A stretch of DNA of 64,000 bases from positions 7,586,501-7,650,500 of the forward strand of contig JANTQA010000012.1 in assembly GCA_027625915.1 (NCBI GenBank), read 5' to 3'. A model generated the notes under the pieces. It worked only from the letters and a program-made list of their open reading frames with translations. It was not told where the DNA came from and searched no databases. Both the position numbers and the translations under genes were made by a program. This DNA is from Anaeramoeba flamelloides (taxonomy: Eukaryota; Metamonada; Anaeramoebidae). Shown here piece after piece: positions 22,336 through 34,416 of the stretch. Each line of letters opens with the position of its first letter. Positions within the stretch are counted from its first letter, which is position 1.

Positions 22336-23529
22336 GATTTTAGTATAATTAAATTGTGAATGTTTTTGATTTATTGTGATAATAAACAAAAATATCTTGT
22401 TCAGAAATCAATTTAAAAATTATTTATTTTTCGTAATTATTTTGATAAATACTCTTATTTTCCAATTAATAAATGAAATTTTTTTTTTCAAGTTCTCAAA
22501 TATTTGATAAATTATTTGATGTCAAAACAGAAACATCTTCAAAAATCCAATTAGTTAATAATATTTTTAGAATTTTTATTAAGCTTCCTTCTTGGACGTT
22601 CATATAAAAATGTGATGAGTTTAAATGAATTTTAACAATATTAAAAAAAATTGAGATTATCCAAATAATAACATTAAAAATTTGATTGTTATTTTTTTAA
22701 AAAAATAAAGCAGATTTAATACACATAAGTTTCGCTCAAAAATCAAAATAATTATAACCTAATCAAGGTTTTTTAATATATATTATTTTTCAAAAATTTT
22801 GACCCGATTTGCAATACTTAGAGGGATTTGTTTGCTTTAATTTATCACATATTCTTTTCAAAAAGATATTTTTCAAATTTTTTTGGATAAGAATCATTTT
22901 TTCTAATTTTGCAAATTTTAGTTTTGCTTTTTCGAATTTATGTTTTTCTTTTGTTTTTCTTTTTTTTTTTATTTTTTTTGATACTTTTTTTTTTGCCAAA
23001 GATCATTTGGAAATAAAAAAATGATCTACAAAAAGACCAATAATCACTAACAAAATTTTGAATATATAATTTCTTTTATAATGACTTTAATTATTCATAA
23101 AAAACCGTGTGGTCAACTTTTTTTCAGTGAAAGTTCAATAATAAAAAATCATTAATGCTTATTTCAAAAATTGTAAATCAATTTTTATTTTAGTTTTTGG
23201 TTTTATTTAATTTTAATTTTTGAAATCTTAGTCTTTTATATATTTAGAACGATTTAAAAGTGAATTAAAAATCAGATTCAATTATTTGTTGTTCTTGAAT
23301 ACTAAAGGATATCTATTTTTTTTTTTTTTCAATATCTTATTTCAAGTGAGTAACAATTTTTGAAATGAGGTTTATATAATTTTTATGACAAAAAAAAATA
23401 TTATTGAATTCATTTAATTAAAAAGTATATTATTCTTTTAACTGTTTTCAGAGGAGCAAAAAATATTATCTTTTATTATGGCTGGTTAGGGTTAAATGAA
23501 AAAAAAAAAACATTCAAGATGGTAATAGA

Positions 23530-23700
23530 AGAACATTGAAGTAGTTAAATCTGTAGATTCAAATTCAAAGAATGTCTAATTTAGAAATAATCATTAGAAG
23601 TGTTTGAAACATAATTTATTTTACTCAAAAAAGAAAGAGAAAAAAATAAACAGTCTAAAAAAAATGAAGAAATACAATCTTCATTTTAAAAAAGAAAAAT
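23530..23700. repeat. Dispersed ~200-bp repeat, weak copy
   Basis: Shares TCATTAGAAGTGTTTGAAAC followed by a TTTATTTTACTCAAAAAAGA-like stretch with 15395-15590. The match is weak and by eye. Confidence 0.35.
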
Positions 23701-24100
23701 TAAAAAAATAAATTGATTATCTTTTAACTATTCTTTCAAAAGAAAATTTTATCTAAAAAGAAAAAATATACCACAACTAAATCTTCATTAAAATTTCAAA
23801 TTAATCAATCTCAAAAAAACAAAAACAAAAAATAAAAAAAAAAAAATAATAATATAAAAGTAGTTTAATTAATAGTTTATTTTTTTTTAAAAAAAGGTAT
23901 CCCAACATTTGTAAATTTATAGATTATTTTCTAAATAATTAATGTATCAGAATATTAATAATGGTAAAAGATATTCGAATAAAATTAGAAAATAAAATAA
24001 AATAAAACATTAAAATAAATAAATAAATAATGCACTCTGGTTGCTTAGGGGAGATCTGAAAATATTAATAATTTTCCAAATCAAAAAATAAAATCATAAT

Positions 24101-26581
24101 TTAATTAATTCTAGTTTGGTGATAATGCAATTTTTCATAATAGATTAATTTATGGATTCTAGATAAGCAATTACTAAAATTTGAATTAGGATCCAAGCCT
24201 AAAGTTCTAATTAAAGTTTTTAGCATTCTTTTAGTTTGCTCTATTTGAGAATACACGCTGTTTAAAACGGAGAAAATGTCTTGAATATTTTCGACAATAA
24301 ATAGCTTTTGGAAATGAATTATAAATCTATGAACGAAATGATCAGGTTTTTCATCGACATATTTATTTAAATTCTTATATTTTTTTTGATTTGATCTTTT
24401 TTGTGATAACGATAATGCGGACATGGATGTTGATGTTGATGACAGTGTTGAAGTGCGGTTGTTAGTGGGTTTAGATTCTTTAAGTGGAGAAAAACTTTTT
24501 AATTTTTTTTTAGCACTATTTGTAAAATCTTGTGTTTGATTTGGTTCCTCTTCACGTTGTTGGATATTATTATTATTATTATTATTATTATTACTAATAC
24601 TACTATTGCTATTAAATGAATTTTTTACAAGATTTGAAACTAAATCGATTATCTGTGATAAGGACAATTGTAAATTACCATTATTCATTATATCTCCATA
24701 TTTTCCCTTATTGAAAGAAGATTTCAATTTATTTTTATAATTTAAAAACATTGATAATTCTTCGTTAAGGTTTTCTTTAAATTCTAATAGGTCAACAAGG
24801 GTTTTTTGATTATTTTTCCAGTTGGTTATAATTGGAATCAAATCTTTATTATTTATTAATTTTTCTAATTCTAGATTTGAATCGTACATATTTGTGATTT
24901 TATAAATCTTTTCAATCAAGTGTGTATAATTGGACACCTTAGTTGTTAGCCGAGTGAAGGTGGGCAATATCAAAGAAATATCCTTGACTTCAATTGACCT
25001 ACAAATAGACTCAAGTGTTTGTTTACAATACTCTTCAGTTAGATTCCAAATATCATAATTATTTTTCCAAGTTAAAGATTTTACTAACATGTTATCAATG
25101 CCTTTGTATTTTAATTTCTTATCTCTTTTTTTGAAGCCAACCTCGTTATTCGCATTTCTGTTTCTGTTTCTGCTTCTGCTTCTGTTTCGATTATCATTCA
25201 CATTTCGATAACTATGGCTATTGCCATGACTACGACTACGATTATTAAGATCTTGGTATTGATTATTCATATCATCTGAGGATTCAGATTCAGATTTATT
25301 TATGAAATGTTTTTCCTTTTCTTCTTGATAATGCATTTGCCGCTGTTGCTGCTGTTGTTGCTGTTGTTGTTGCTTTTTTTGGCGGCGTTGGTTTGAAAAA
25401 GTGTTATCATTATTATTTAAAGAAATATATTGTTGTTGGAGAACTTGATTTAATTGATGAGATATTTGATCCATTTTGTTGATTAATATTTTGCTTGATT
25501 GGTTATGTTCATTTCTAATTGATTGTGTGCTTTGTGTGACGGTTGTGTTTAATTGAAGAAAGCCTTTTCTTACATTTTTTCCTAAATTTTTAATGGTATT
25601 TTTATTTGATTCATTGAACGTTGTTAATGTTTGATTTATTTCATCAAATGCTTGGAAAGATTTCTCGCTTGACTGCTGTTGTTGTTCGAATTTCTTTTCT
25701 TGTTGTTGTTGTTGTTTGGAATTTATTTGCTTATCTCTTTTTGTAAAGCTGTTGATTTCGTTTTTTAATTCCTTGTTGTGTTGGTTTATTTGAATCAATT
25801 GCCTTTTGGCAATTTCTAATTCTTTAACTCTTCCCTTGTACCCGTATAATACTTCTTTTAATTTGTTTATTAAAAGAATTTCGAGTCCATCGTTTTTATT
25901 CGTTTTCCTTTTTTCAATTTTATTAAACCCATTTGAGATGAGTACTCTATTGATTTCACCAATTTCGAGATCGGTTTCATTTGGTGAGTCCTCCCTTATT
26001 TTTGGTTTTTGCTTTTTTGTTTTCTTTAAATAGTCATTTTTTTGGCTGGTTTGTTGATCCAATTTAAACTGTTTACTCTGGTTGTTGACCATTTGTTGAT
26101 TAACATATTTTCGGCTTTCATTTATTTCCTTTCCTTGGCCTGCAATTGAATTAATTGAACCAGAATCAGAAAATTCTAATAAAGTGTTTTTGATTTCGTT
26201 GTCTAATTTATCAAATTCTAATGTTAATTGCTCCAGTTGTTGGGAAGAGTAATTCTTGTTACGTTGGTTTTGCCTCTGCTTTGGCTTTGGTTTTGGTCTG
26301 GATCTTGTTCTTGTTCTTGTTCTTTGCTTTTTGTTGTCCCCAGATCTGTTCTTGTTTTCTTTTGTTTTATTAAAGATCAAATTGTTTTGTTCGTGGTAGC
26401 CCTTGTGTCGCTGTTGTGGTTTCTTTTGGTGGTTGGTACCAAATTCTTCTTTTGTTTTTTGGTAAATTTCTTTTTCATTTGGAGTCCCTATGAGGATTTT
26501 TAATTCCTCTTCAGAAACACTACCGAAATTCAAATTGTATTGTTGGTTTCTTTTTGAATTGGAACTTGTGTAAGAAGACAT
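24101..26581 (-). CDS. CEP70: CEP70-like centrosomal protein
   Basis: Intronless 826-residue coiled-coil protein. Three blocks align with vertebrate CEP70 in the right order: EIGEINRVLISNGFNKI (about 205-222) with its N-terminal EWENINVLLMMHG segment; LIPIITNWKNNQKTLVDL (middle) with VPVIEMWADQLTSLKDL; and HRFIIHFQKLF followed by SVLNSVYSQIEQTKRMLKTL (about 745-790) with the conserved C-terminal block. CEP70 binds gamma-tubulin and microtubules at the centrosome in vertebrates. Long Gln, Asn and Arg/Ser runs between blocks make it larger than the human protein (597 residues), and it lacks the last ~70 residues of human CEP70. The alignment is from memory and should be confirmed by profile search. 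If right, it implies a centrosome-like organising centre in this organism. The ATG is the only one before the first conserved block. Confidence 0.75.
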   Translation of the reverse strand: MSSYTSSNSKRNQQYNLNFGSVSEEELKILIGTPNEKEIYQKTKEEFGTNHQKKPQQRHKGYHEQNNLIFNKTKENKNRSGDNKKQRTRTRTRSRPKPKPKQRQNQRNKNYSSQQLEQLTLEFDKLDNEIKNTLLEFSDSGSINSIAGQGKEINESRKYVNQQMVNNQSKQFKLDQQTSQKNDYLKKTKKQKPKIREDSPNETDLEIGEINRVLISNGFNKIEKRKTNKNDGLEILLINKLKEVLYGYKGRVKELEIAKRQLIQINQHNKELKNEINSFTKRDKQINSKQQQQQEKKFEQQQQSSEKSFQAFDEINQTLTTFNESNKNTIKNLGKNVRKGFLQLNTTVTQSTQSIRNEHNQSSKILINKMDQISHQLNQVLQQQYISLNNNDNTFSNQRRQKKQQQQQQQQQQRQMHYQEEKEKHFINKSESESSDDMNNQYQDLNNRSRSHGNSHSYRNVNDNRNRSRSRNRNRNANNEVGFKKRDKKLKYKGIDNMLVKSLTWKNNYDIWNLTEEYCKQTLESICRSIEVKDISLILPTFTRLTTKVSNYTHLIEKIYKITNMYDSNLELEKLINNKDLIPIITNWKNNQKTLVDLLEFKENLNEELSMFLNYKNKLKSSFNKGKYGDIMNNGNLQLSLSQIIDLVSNLVKNSFNSNSSISNNNNNNNNNIQQREEEPNQTQDFTNSAKKKLKSFSPLKESKPTNNRTSTLSSTSTSMSALSLSQKRSNQKKYKNLNKYVDEKPDHFVHRFIIHFQKLFIVENIQDIFSVLNSVYSQIEQTKRMLKTLIRTLGLDPNSNFSNCLSRIHKLIYYEKLHYHQTRIN

Positions 26582-26700
26582 TATTCTTGGAAAATAATAT
26601 AAAAAAATAAATCAAAAACACTTTGTTAAAAAATATTAAAAAGTCAAAATGGAAGTTTTGACTGATATTTCATCTTGTTTTGAATTAATTAGAATCTGAA

Positions 26701-26970
26701 ATGGAGAAGAATTGGTCTTTCATAATAAAATTAAAGCACAGAATTAATTATTTTTTTCTTGATAATTTTTCTGCTCAAAGTATTTATAATTGTTGGTGTG
26801 ACTCAAAAAAACAAAATATGTTGAAACATTCTCAGAACTTTATTTTAAGTTTACACCACTCACAAGGGTTTTTAGTGGGCTTTTATTTAAGTGTTGAAAT
26901 CCTTTTGTTTATTATATTTGAGATACACCCATCACCATTTCCAATCCACAACCTACACGTGAGTATTTAA
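26701..26970 (+). CDS. Doubtful small protein or first exon, 89 residues
   Basis: An ATG-initiated frame 120 bp upstream of, and divergent from, the CEP70-like gene. Base composition is less extreme than the flanks, and the frame contains Cys, Trp and His residues not typical of random A/T sequence. A GTGAGT that could be a splice donor lies just before the stop. I see no homology and no clear second exon, so this may be chance. Confidence 0.22.
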   Translation: MEKNWSFIIKLKHRINYFFLDNFSAQSIYNCWCDSKKQNMLKHSQNFILSLHHSQGFLVGFYLSVEILLFIIFEIHPSPFPIHNLHVSI

Positions 26971-27184
26971 ATTGGCAACCTCGTTTATTAGAGAGAGAAG
27001 AATTGTGGGTTTGAAAAGATCTTATTATTTTGTTGATTTAATTTTAAAAAATGCCTAACGGTAAATCATAATTTGATTCACTTTGAATAGTTAACAAGTA
27101 TTTAATTTTGAAAATATGCCAGCAATATTTCAAATTACAAACAGAGCTCAAACCACTGATTCTCAAATAATATAAAAGAACATC

Positions 27185-27290
27185 ATCATGGTCAAAAAAA
27201 ATTGTGCCCAACAACGATAAGCAATGTTTCGAAATATAATCCGTGCTTTTTTTTCTTCTTGCTACAATGCAATATCCAATTTCCTAAACA
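27185..27290 (+). repeat. Copy of the arm of the inverted element at 43.6-44.3 kb
   Basis: Matches the reverse complement of 44155-44270: the order GTTTCGAAATATAATCCGTGC, a pyrimidine tract, then TACAATGCAATATCCAATTT is shared with the 44-kb arm. I estimate about 75% identity by eye. Confidence 0.55.
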
Positions 27291-28092
27291 ATAGTATAGC
27301 CTAGTTTCAAATCAATTTTGAAAGTAAACCCCTGATATTATCAGTGAAATTTAAATTATTCATTCAATTTGTTGAAAGTTTTTTGTACTATTCTCAATTT
27401 TTTTATTAAATTTTTTTGTTTTTTTACGAGAAAAATGTGATTAAATTTTCTTCAAAAATTGAACTATTTTTTGAGATAATTTTTCTAATTTGATCAGTTC
27501 ATTTTTATAAATTAGTTTTTGAATAATAGAACCTTAAAAAATCAATACCATATTTATTTCTTGTATATTATCAGTTTCTTGGATCGATTAATGTAAAGGT
27601 CCACTATAACAAAAAAATATCGTTTTTATTTTCAAACACAGATTAAACTTTTCTGTGTGTATTATTTTGACAATAGATAAATAATTAAGGAGATACATAA
27701 TCAACGAAACCTTCCTATTTGTCACAAATTCTACACTTTCATTTGGGTTAATGCTCTTACGATCCTTTATCCAAAGATTAAAATTAATATTTTTTACAAA
27801 AAAAGGTGATTTTTTAATTTTTTTTATTTTTTAATTCAGTTAAAAACTATACTAACCTAGTCATTAATAAAAACTCTTAAGGGAGTAGCTACACCATAAG
27901 ACATGATAAAAAATTGAGAGAGATAAGATAAGAATATTTTATTTTAGTGGTGTGTGATCGTAGATTCTCTAAAAATTTTTTTAAAAAAATTATTTGATAT
28001 TTTTTTTTTTAGTAAGGTTAAACAATAAAAAAAAAGAGAAAAGAATTGATAACATAGTTTTTTTTTTTTTTTTTTTTTATTTAAATAAATTT

Positions 28093-28425
28093 AATTCCAA
28101 AAATTTGACACAGTTTAAACAGTCGAAAGAATAGCAATACCATGATTTACATTCAATTTGGGAATTTATTTGATTTAACAAACTATTTTATTTTTTGTCT
28201 TTTTTGTTTTTGTTTTCATTTCGTTTTTTTCGAGTTACGAAATCTGTTTCGTTAGATCTTGAAAAATTGTTTTACTGGTTGATAGAATGTGACTGTTGGG
28301 TTTGATAAATTGAAAAATCACATACAGTTGACCCATGGTATCTTATCATTTGATCGATCAACAATTGTTGGAATACTTTAAACAAATCTACCAATACATT
28401 TATTGTTCAAACTCTTTCATTTCAG
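28093..28425 (-). repeat. ~330-bp dispersed repeat, copy 1 (inverted)
   Basis: Its reverse complement matches 51124-51445 and 55859-56195. Shared blocks include CAACAATTGTTGATCGATCA, AGATCTAACGAAACAGA, and the CTTTCAACTGTTTAAACTGT end. No coding potential; the class is unknown. Frames across it in any copy should be ignored. Confidence 0.75.
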
Positions 28426-28988
28426 CTCGTTTCATTATTTTCGAGACATCTGATTTTGATTTTTTTGTTTTATATTTTTTTCTTTTATTTGGATGAAAAT
28501 GATTACTTATAAAAACATTAATATTATGCTACTTAAATGTGATTTTATATTACCTTTTAAAAAATATAATAAATTGAGTTTTTGTTTTCCTATTTTTGTT
28601 TTTAGATGTTTCCAAATTTTTGGAATTTGGTTTAGCTTCTTTTTTTTTGGAGGAGATAATTTTAGATATTTAAAATAAAACTTCTAGTTTTTTTGTGGTT
28701 TAAACTTTGATAAAATATCATCACATTCACTTCTTCAATTCCACCAAACCCAGCTATTTAAAACCCTAACAAGATATGTTTTGGGATAATTACTATTTTT
28801 TGGAATCCTTCTAGCTCTTTAAGTCCCATTCATGTTTCCTTTTGTGATTCTCTCGATTGTAATGTTGTTGTTCATTTTAAACAAAATCCATTTATCCCAA
28901 ATTTCACTGATAAAAAAATATTCTTAATTGATTTTGTTTTCTTGATTAAAAAAATTCAAAATTGATGAAAATAAAAAATGAAAAAATT

Positions 28989-29091
28989 AAATGCTACAAT
29001 AGAATGTTGAGATAAGGATAAAAGATAAGTTATTCAACATTTGAAACACTATTTAAAACAATTCAACCCAACCTTCTATTGTGGCATTTTC
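28989..29091. repeat. ~100-bp palindromic element
   Basis: The left arm AATGCTACAATAGAATGTTG (about 28990-29010) is inverted as CCTTCTATTGTGGCATT (about 29072-29089) with few mismatches. This is a small fold-back unit; no second copy was found here. Confidence 0.6.
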
Positions 29092-29804
29092 TTTGAGACT
29101 TTGAAAAAAAAATTTAAAAAATCTAATGAATGAAGTATTTTAAATAATAAAAATCAATGAGCTACAACCAAAGTAAAAAATGTTATTTTTTGATCCTTTT
29201 CAAAAATGCAAAAAAGTGAAAAATTTCCCTTTACCGTGGTAACTCACTTCAGAAGATATTAATACAATTAATTTTTACTTTTAGGTCAATTATTAGTATT
29301 TTTTGTTAATAACTCTGTAAAAATTATTAATTTCCCAATAAACCAATACCCTTCGTCTTGGTGACTGGTTAGTGAGGTTTTTAAGAGGATATTTCAAAAA
29401 AATCAAAAAAACACCTTTTTTTGTAAAAAATTTTTATTTTAATCTTTGGATAAAGGATGGTAAGAGCACTAACGAAAATGAAAATTCAGTGTTTGTGGTG
29501 AATAGGAAGGATTCGTTTAGGATGTCCATCCTTAAAGGAAAATTAAAAACACAAAAACATTTTTTAAGGAAATAACATCAATGAGTACAGCGTTTAATAT
29601 TAAAGTATGTTGTTAATAAATATAAAACATACTTTTGTTCTATTATTGAAATATCTCTAAAAAATCAATTTGTATAATAGCGCTAAAAATTGATCTCAAC
29701 ATATTAAAAAGTTCCATTTAAGAGAGAGTAAATTGAACAATTTTTGAAAAAAATCTACATTTCGACAAAAATTTAATGGATGAATATATCAATATAAAGA
29801 CTTT

Positions 29805-30940
29805 TAAGGTAGTCGTCATTTTTGAAAATAAATTGAAATCTTGTATAGATCTTGAAAATTTTTTTTTTTGTAATTTGTGTTTCGACTTATGAAATGGATG
29901 AGTTAGCCTCATTTAAACAATTTATTGATTTGAGTCTCTTTTTTGAAATTTAAAATTTGCATCTTTCCAACATAAAACGAAAAAAAGTAACCTATTTTTT
30001 TGTTTAAGAATTAAATTAATTCTTGAAAATGGGAAAACATATTTTTCGTTTTATATTGGAAAGTATTGATTCCGAAAGCAAATTTTTTATTTAGTTTCTT
30101 TTTCTTTGATTAATATTTCAATTCAAATCTCATCCATTAAAACTATTCGTGGTTTAGGTGATTAAATAAATGAATATTCGGTAGAAACTTAACTCCAGTT
30201 TTTCAATTAAATTGAGATCTATTATGCAAAAAATTTTTTTTCTTTAATGTTTTGAAAAAGTTGTTTTCTGGTTTTCAAAAAAAGAAAAAAAATTGCAAAA
30301 AAATTTTCAATTTTGATAAATTTTTTTAACAAATTGTTTGGTCTTATTCACAAGAATCCTTATAACAATTCAAATAATTTTTGGCAGAAAAAAAATGATT
30401 TTGAATTTTGAGGATAAAATTAACTAATTCCCAAATATCTTCAAGAAAATTTTATTTTGTAAAATCGATTTTCATCTTAAAACAAAAACAAAATTTCTGA
30501 GTAACATTTTTAAATGACCACAAAACTTTGATTATTATAATTATTCTTCTTAAAAAAATACAATTATTTTTTCATCCGTTGAATAAATCATTTTTTTTTT
30601 GGTTAACCAAAAGTTTTATCTTAAAGAAGAAAAAAAAACTTCATATTAATATTACTGGTAACAAAGAAATGTTATGGTCTAATAATGATCAGAATGACAA
30701 TTAACGGGGTAAAAACTTGTTATAATGTGAGAAATAAAATGAATTTATTAGTTTTCTTTTTCAGAAAAAATGGAAAAAAAAAATTGATCTAACTAAACCA
30801 ATTTTCTTTTATGGGTTTCTTAGTCGATCAGAATTTTTTGACACTTGGGATCTACAAAATACGAAATTAGAGAATACCACCAATAACATATTTTAAAATT
30901 TTGCCTTGTTTTCGTAGAAGACTAGTCCCTCAAGTTGGAA
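29805..30940 (+). mobile_element. ~1.13-kb TTAA-type non-autonomous element, copy 1
   Basis: Continuous direct match with 52660-53792, about 85% identical by eye. The left end TTTTAAGGTAGTCGTC and right end GAAGACTAGTCCCTCAAG are slightly decayed forms of the TTAAGGGA.. / ..TCCCTTAA ends seen in copy 2. Near the left it has an internal palindrome (CTTTCCAACATAAAACG with its inverse). There is no reading frame beyond 64 codons. TTAA flanks suggest a piggyBac-like target, inferred from ends only. Confidence 0.8.
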
Positions 30941-31135
30941 AATATCTTTCAAAAATTGGTCTTGGTTAGTAGATAAATGTTAAAAAAATTCAATATTTAT
31001 CCATAAAAAAAAATAAAATAAAACCAATAAGATTATTTTTACAAATAATTTTCACATACTAGCAATAGATTGACAGTACACCAGCTTTATAAAAAGGAAT
31101 AAAAAAAACCATTGATATTTTATTTTATTATTTTA

Positions 31136-31335
31136 GAGTAGGGTTCACTTTTAAGTCACAAACTTTCGAAGTAATTTAAGGAATTAAATTAAAAAATCTC
31201 GAATTAAGACACAAAATTCAATTTCTAGTTAAATAATTTGGGTAAAAAAAAAATTCAAAAAATGTGCTTTAATGAGGTTTTTTTTTGTCCCATAAATTTG
31301 ATTTAAAGTTTGTACCTTAAAAGTGGAACTGACTG
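31136..31335. mobile_element. TA-flanked palindromic MITE, copy B
   Basis: The right end AAGTGGAACTGACTG followed by TA is intact. The left end (GAGTAGGGTTCACTTTTAAG) is mutated. Internal AAGGCACA-type motifs are decayed. Confidence 0.8.
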
Positions 31336-31555
31336 TAATAATTATAATAGCTAAATCAGCATATATGAAAAAAATGAAAAAAATATTTAACACGGGATTG
31401 TTCTAAATATCAATTTTTTAAATACGAGAATAGTGTGCTTTAGGTTTCTATATTTCAAAATTATGATAATATAATAAAAAATAAATTCCAAACGACTATT
31501 TTTTATGTGATTATTTGAAAATAAAGTGATAATTTATTATACAATAATTATTATA

Positions 31556-31750
31556 CAGTCAGTTCGACTTTTAAAAAACAAACTTATAATCAAATTTATG
31601 GGACAAAAAAATTCCAAATTAAAGCACATTTTTTGAATTTTTTTTTTACCCAATTATTTAACTGTAATTTGAAAGTTGTACCTTAATTTGAAATTTTTTT
31701 TGTGTCTTAAATTTTTTTAAAAGTTTGTGTCTTAAAAGTGAAAGGGACTG
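31556..31750. mobile_element. TA-flanked palindromic MITE, copy C
   Basis: Left end CAGTCAGTTCGACTTTTAA preceded by TA; the right end AAGTGAAAGGGACTG is followed by CA, so one target base has changed. Arms of about 80 bp pair across a short centre. Confidence 0.8.
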
Positions 31751-32883
31751 CAAATGATTTATTTGTACAATTTGAACCAATGATCATACTCAAATTTACC
31801 TTCAAGTACTCTGTATTCTATTTTCATACAAATCCATGATTTAATAAAATTATCAAAGTACATTCGTTAATTATTATCCCAAAGAAAAAAAATAATTATC
31901 AAATCTTTAATCATGTTTTTGGTTGTAAATTAAATTTAATAGATTTAAGTCAAAAAATTATCCATTTATCAGTAGATAACAATTACACCTCTAAGAAAAC
32001 GAATAATTTATTATATAAAATTTAAATTTAAGAATTTGATCGGTATTAAAAATATGTTCAGAAATTTAAAATAACTATTGAGATTAACCTTTTCAACAAT
32101 ATTAAAACATTATAAAAAATGGTATTGGATTTTTTAGAAATTTCAAAAATACCTATAATTATCACAGATTATGGTATTATTATTAATAGTCTTTTAACAG
32201 TTTAAATAATGTGGAAAATTTTGATTTTTAGTTAATAGATATATATCATTATAAAAGAAAATATGAAGAATAATAAATTAATTTTTTTTTATATGACTAA
32301 ATTTTCTTGTTTTTTTTCCCTTTTACCAATCATTGAAGTATATATAGATATGTTCCTTCATGTTACATGAGCTGCCTATCCTTTCAAAAATTCAAAATAT
32401 TAAAAATCAACAAATATTTTACTAGATTCTTTTAAATTAAAAAAAAAAAACATAAGTGTTACAAAAAAAAATTCATCCCCTTTGAAATAAAAAAAATATA
32501 TAAAAAAATTGAGATATTTTGAAAGTGAAAAAAAAAAAATATAATCAATTCGTTACAATAATATCAAGACTTCTTTAAATACTATTTTCTGAAATCTTAA
32601 TTAAGTTTGTATAAATTTCTTACATTTTTTTTATTTTTGAAAAGTTCAAAATATTTCATAAAAAAAAACATTTACATTAAAGAAAAAGAAATAAATCTCA
32701 TTATCTGTGAATAAAAAGCATAAAAATATAATTTGAAAAAAAAATTTATAGGATATTACAATAAATATGTATAAAAATTGAACAAATTTCTAACAATTAA
32801 AATAATTATTATCAACTTAAAAAATTCTCTAATTGATTTTATTCTTGTAACAAGATTCAAAATCGTTTTTTTCATTTTATTTA

Positions 32884-33082
32884 CAGTCAATTCCACTTTT
32901 AAGGCATAAACTTTCAACGAAATTTAAGGCACAAAAAAATCTCAAATTAAGGCACAAAATTTGGAAGTTTTTTTTTTTACAATTGATTTTAATAGAATCT
33001 GAAAAATGTGCCTTAATTTGAGATTTTTTTTTTGTGCCTTAAATTTCGTTGCAAGTTTGTGCCTTGAAAGTGAAACTGACTA
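32884..33082. mobile_element. TA-flanked palindromic MITE, copy D
   Basis: Left end CAGTCAATTCCACTTTTAAG after TA, right end AAGTGAAACTGACTA before TA. The long arms carry repeated AAGGCACAAA motifs. One of the best preserved copies. A 120-codon frame starting at 33006 begins within it and is not considered a gene. Confidence 0.88.
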
Positions 33083-34416
33083 TAACAAATATTATGAGAA
33101 AAACAACTATATCATTAAGTTAATAATTTCCCCAAAAATAATATTTAAAAACTTGGAAAACTTAATTTTTAAGAAAAAGAAATACTTTTTAATTGGATTA
33201 TTTTTAAGAAATTTTTTTTTTATTTATTCCAATGAGTTAGTAATAACAGAAATATTAAAAATTTCTCGAGATTTTGGTAATATACTACAAATATTTAAAT
33301 ATTCACAAACAAATCAATTTAATTCAAATTATAGATTTGAAAAAAAAAAAAAAAATAAATATCACTAAAAAAAAATATATTTAAATAATCTATATTATTC
33401 ATAATCTTTTAATTGAAAAATAATCTTACTTAAAATTTTATATTTCAACAAATTTAATAAATTATTGTGAATAAAGTTTCAATATCAATTTTTTTCTGAA
33501 TCTTTAAGGGCACATTATTAGATTATTTTGCCTCAATTTACAAAATAAGATTAAATTTGAAAATTTATTTGTGAATACAAACTATCTGATATTACCAAAA
33601 GTGAGATTTCCTGTAAAAATAAAAATATTTTTCTTTTTTATTTTGGATGTAAAAAACCTAATTAAAAGGATTAGATCTTTTTACTGAAAATTAAAATGTC
33701 AAAAAAGAATTCTCATAGAAATATTAGCTTATTTCCCAAAAATTGATAATGAAGTTTATTTATCTGGTTTAATTGGATCTATGGGGACTAAATATATTAT
33801 TATTATTTTGGAAAAAATAAAAAAGACTTATTAGACCTTTAATTAGTAGCATCTGGCTCTTCTGTTCTCAGATCTTAGGAGTGTTTTTTTTTAATAGTAT
33901 TTTCAGTACTTTGGTTCTAAAAAAAAGTATTATTGTTTTCGTTATTTGAATTTTGAGAAACCAAAAGAAGTTAGCAATCACAATCTTATTTTTACATGTC
34001 TAACCACTCCTTGGCTATAAGTTAATTTCATTATAAGTCGCTAGAATCAAGTGAAGTTTCATTTTGAAACTTAAAATACCTGATTGTTCGGGCTCTTATT
34101 TACAAACACTACGAAACATAAATTAACCACTCACACCTTAATATAATACCACAATTATTTGTATCTATTGAGATTCTATTTGAAATAAAGCTTTTGAAAA
34201 TCTTGAGATCTTATTACAAAGAAGAGGATCACAGTGAAACAATTACTATCTTGGCAAAAGAAATAAAATGTTTCTAATTTAAAAAATATACTCAACAAGA
34301 TTCTTTTTATATCACAAAACAAGACCTAAATGATATACTTTATTTAACAACTATTTAACAAAAATAAAATTTCAATCATTTTTTCATTTTTAGTTACTTG
34401 TGAAAATTGTTGTTGA

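Larger units (their letters stand above)
21401..24100. other. 2.7-kb spacer with a TA tract and a TTAA-type MITE
   Basis: Holds a TA microsatellite (21946-21979), a MITE copy (22135-22335) and a weak repeat match (23530-23700). Long T runs near 21640-21672 and 22960-22995 create spurious open frames. No exon is supported. The last 300 bases lie just beyond the 3' end of the CEP70-like gene. Confidence 0.45.
26582..34416. other. 7.8-kb gene-poor, repeat-rich region
   Basis: Contains one doubtful reading frame (26701-26970) and repeat copies of six families listed separately. Three TA-type MITEs lie within 2 kb (31136-33082). Between repeats I see no splice-bounded exon. Frames of 60-70 codons at 28493 and 29372 lack a usable start or homology. 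Confidence 0.5.

Noticed and set aside
27051-27110. Short ATG exon followed by GTAAATC..AATAG intron-like sequence
   Set aside because: No open downstream exon continues the frame.
29372-29575. 67-codon frame with a protein-like C-terminal half
   Set aside because: No ATG at the start, no homology and no convincing splice sites; kept only as a remote exon possibility.
33006-33368. 120-codon plus-strand frame
   Set aside because: Starts inside MITE copy D and continues into A/T-rich DNA with no motif.
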